Shown here: positions 62,994 through 64,000 of the stretch, piece by piece
Layout of the letters: each line of letters begins with the position of its first letter
Numbering within the stretch: position 1 is the first letter of the stretch
NCBI RefSeq assembly: GCF_900110505.1
Contig: NZ_FODZ01000001.1
Span: forward strand, 378,053-442,052
Length of the DNA stretch: 64,000 bases
Reading direction: 5' to 3'
Source: Luteibacter sp. UNC138MFCol5.1
GTDB taxonomy: Bacteria > Pseudomonadota > Gammaproteobacteria > Xanthomonadales > Rhodanobacteraceae
Position numbers and translations under genes: made by a program
The notes under the pieces: generated by a model
Databases searched by the model: none
What the model saw: only the letters and a program-made list of their open reading frames with translations
Told to the model about the DNA's origin: nothing

Positions 62994-63021
62994 CGTCGAT
63001 TGTGACGCGCCCGAATCGACA
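62994..63021 (-). promoter_or_regulatory. candidate ECF42-type promoter
   Basis: On the minus strand TGTCGA (63021-63016), 17 bases, then CGACG (62998-62994), about 50 bases before the first gene of the operon. ECF42 promoters described for Streptomyces have TGTCGA at -35 and a CGA-containing -10, as I recall; the same spacing class here suggests autoregulation. Confidence 0.5.
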
Positions 63022-63070
63022 AGGGCGACCGACATTTCTTCAACGCTCGTCGCCCGGCGGTGGCGATGGG

Positions 63071-63718
63071 TCAGGCGCGGACGGCGGGCGCGTCGAAAAC
63101 GGCCCTGACGCCGTCGGCCTCGAAGCGCACCGCGGGCTCGCCGGAGGCCCGGCCCGACACCTTCTCGATGAAGCACGTGCCGAAGCCGCGCCGTGCGGGG
63201 CGAACGACTGCCGGACCTCCGCGCTCCTTCCATTCCAGGCGGGCCTCGCCGCGCTCGCGAGCGGGATCGAACGACCAGGTGAGCTCCACCGTGCCCTCCG
63301 CCGTCGAGAGGGCGCCGTACTTCGTCGCGTTGGTGAGCAGCTCGTGGACGGCCATGGTCACGGAGACGGCCGTCCCGGGGTCCACGGCCAGCGGCGGTCC
63401 CGAGAAGGTGACGCGTGAGTGGCCCGGATCGTGCGGGGCGACGGCATCGGCGACGACCTCGTCCAGTGCCCTGAGGGACGATGCGGGCGCGAGGAGCAGG
63501 TCGTTCGCGCGAGCGAGGGCTCGCAGTCGTGTCCCGAACGCCGCCATGGAGCAATCGAGCGGGCGGTCGTCACGGAAGCTCTGCATGGCGATCGCCTGCA
63601 CCACCGTCAGCATGTTCTTCATACGGTGGTTGAGATCGTCGATGACCAGCCGCTGGGCGCACGCCATGTCGCGCCACGCGGCGAGGTCGTCGAGGGAACT
63701 GGTCGCGTCGTTTCTCAT
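63071..63718 (-). CDS. short HWE-family histidine kinase
   Basis: 215 residues, no signal, membrane or sensor domain. The phospho-acceptor is His31 in VIDDLNHRMKNMLTVVQAIA; the ATP domain carries MAVHELLTNATKYGALS (HELLTN with Asn130) and the HWE-typical Trp-x-Glu (WKE, 162-164), then GFGTCFIEK. Kinases of this kind are usually longer with a PAS or GAF input domain, so this minimal form needs a partner for sensing. No response regulator is adjacent. An ATG at residue 18 is a possible shorter start. Confidence 0.85.
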   Translation of the reverse strand: MRNDATSSLDDLAAWRDMACAQRLVIDDLNHRMKNMLTVVQAIAMQSFRDDRPLDCSMAAFGTRLRALARANDLLLAPASSLRALDEVVADAVAPHDPGHSRVTFSGPPLAVDPGTAVSVTMAVHELLTNATKYGALSTAEGTVELTWSFDPARERGEARLEWKERGGPAVVRPARRGFGTCFIEKVSGRASGEPAVRFEADGVRAVFDAPAVRA

Positions 63719-63852
63719 CGTGACGCCACAATAAACGAATAAATCAGCGCGTTACATGACGTTACGCACCCGTCGTGAGCCAGGTCACGCTGCGAATAAT
63801 CCGACACGATTTTCAGAATTCTTCCATTGCATTCCCAGGGGACGGACGATCG

Positions 63853-64000
63853 ATGGGGCTGCCTCCGATGTGCCAGAATCCGGTCGTCGTGGCGGCCGAT
63901 GCCACGCGCAGGATGACTCTGGGGATACGAATCGACTGGCTGGCTCGCCGCGCATGCGCGGCGGGTTGGCCGCGACGTATCCGCGGCACGGCGGCGGCGC
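63853..64000 (+). CDS. possible start of a gene cut by the window edge
   Basis: An open frame from ATG 63853 (others at 63868 and 63913) runs to the end of the window. AGGGGACGG lies upstream of the first ATG. The visible 49 codons (for example MTLGIRIDWLARRACAAGW) are too few to identify. The 282-base gap upstream of the kinase is otherwise promoter-like, with an A/T-rich stretch at 63728-63755. Confidence 0.35.
   Translation, partial: MGLPPMCQNPVVVAADATRRMTLGIRIDWLARRACAAGWPRRIRGTAAA

Overview
This window is high-GC DNA (roughly two thirds G+C by eye) from a Gram-negative bacterium. Outer-membrane receptors, Tat-exported hydrolases, a Xanthomonas/Caulobacter-type TonB receptor, CopAB copper resistance, a B3 metallo-beta-lactamase and the general gene style suggest Xanthomonadales, most likely a Luteibacter/Dyella-like Rhodanobacteraceae. 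That placement is inference from protein style, not from a marker gene. No rRNA, tRNA, phage, insertion sequence or CRISPR was seen; the content looks chromosomal.

Layout. 1-5124: a TonB receptor (cut by the left edge) and a GH20 hexosaminidase lipoprotein, probably a glycan-scavenging pair. 5141-7808: an aldo/keto reductase and an alpha/beta hydrolase in a small operon divergent from a TetR regulator, with a clear palindromic operator between them. 7868-15924: an Lhr-type helicase, a GH3 glucosidase, a tandem array of REP-like palindromes, an outer-membrane MetA-like protein and a tiny membrane protein. 16562-22144: an envelope block built around phosphatidylglycerol chemistry: mprF, a translationally coupled virJ/acvB-like hydrolase, and a divergent LTA-synthase-like enzyme. 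22358-29357: nicotinamide phosphoribosyltransferase, pirin, a luciferase-like monooxygenase, a lone PIN protein, an 87-bp tandem repeat array, DUF6348 and DUF72 proteins, an orphan NarL-type regulator and a glycine-rich membrane protein.

29533-32825 is an iron-uptake pair (FecA-like receptor and PepSY membrane protein) with a weak Fur-like site. Next come a B3 beta-lactamase, a YihG-like acyltransferase, a three-domain LigD with no Ku in the window, an orphan fimbrial adhesin, copAB, a DHA2 transporter, a 45-residue disordered protein, a Tat-exported GH29 fucosidase, a DksA-like zinc protein and a chemotaxis receptor with a near-consensus FliA promoter. 46646-49409 carries a TonB receptor and a His/Met-rich DUF2946 protein (likely copper-linked), followed by an EmrA/outer-membrane factor/EmrB tripartite efflux operon with 4-bp overlaps.

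53629-56585 is a molybdate locus: a ModE box, modABC, and a convergent modE with two Mop domains. 56694-59299 holds a YbhN-like flippase coupled to a serine-hydrolase lipoprotein, and a DUF1851 protein. 59303-59900 is a RelE/ParE-type toxin-antitoxin pair with its own palindrome. 59905-62944 is an ECF42 sigma-factor operon with three DGPF domains in two genes plus a VOC protein, preceded by a candidate ECF42-type promoter. The window closes with a short HWE histidine kinase and what may be the start of another gene.

I did not find a convincing wholly new system. The best leads are the REP-like repeat family whose ends supply stop codons to flanking genes, the phosphatidylglycerol-centred envelope block, and the ECF42 operon with its self-matching promoter.
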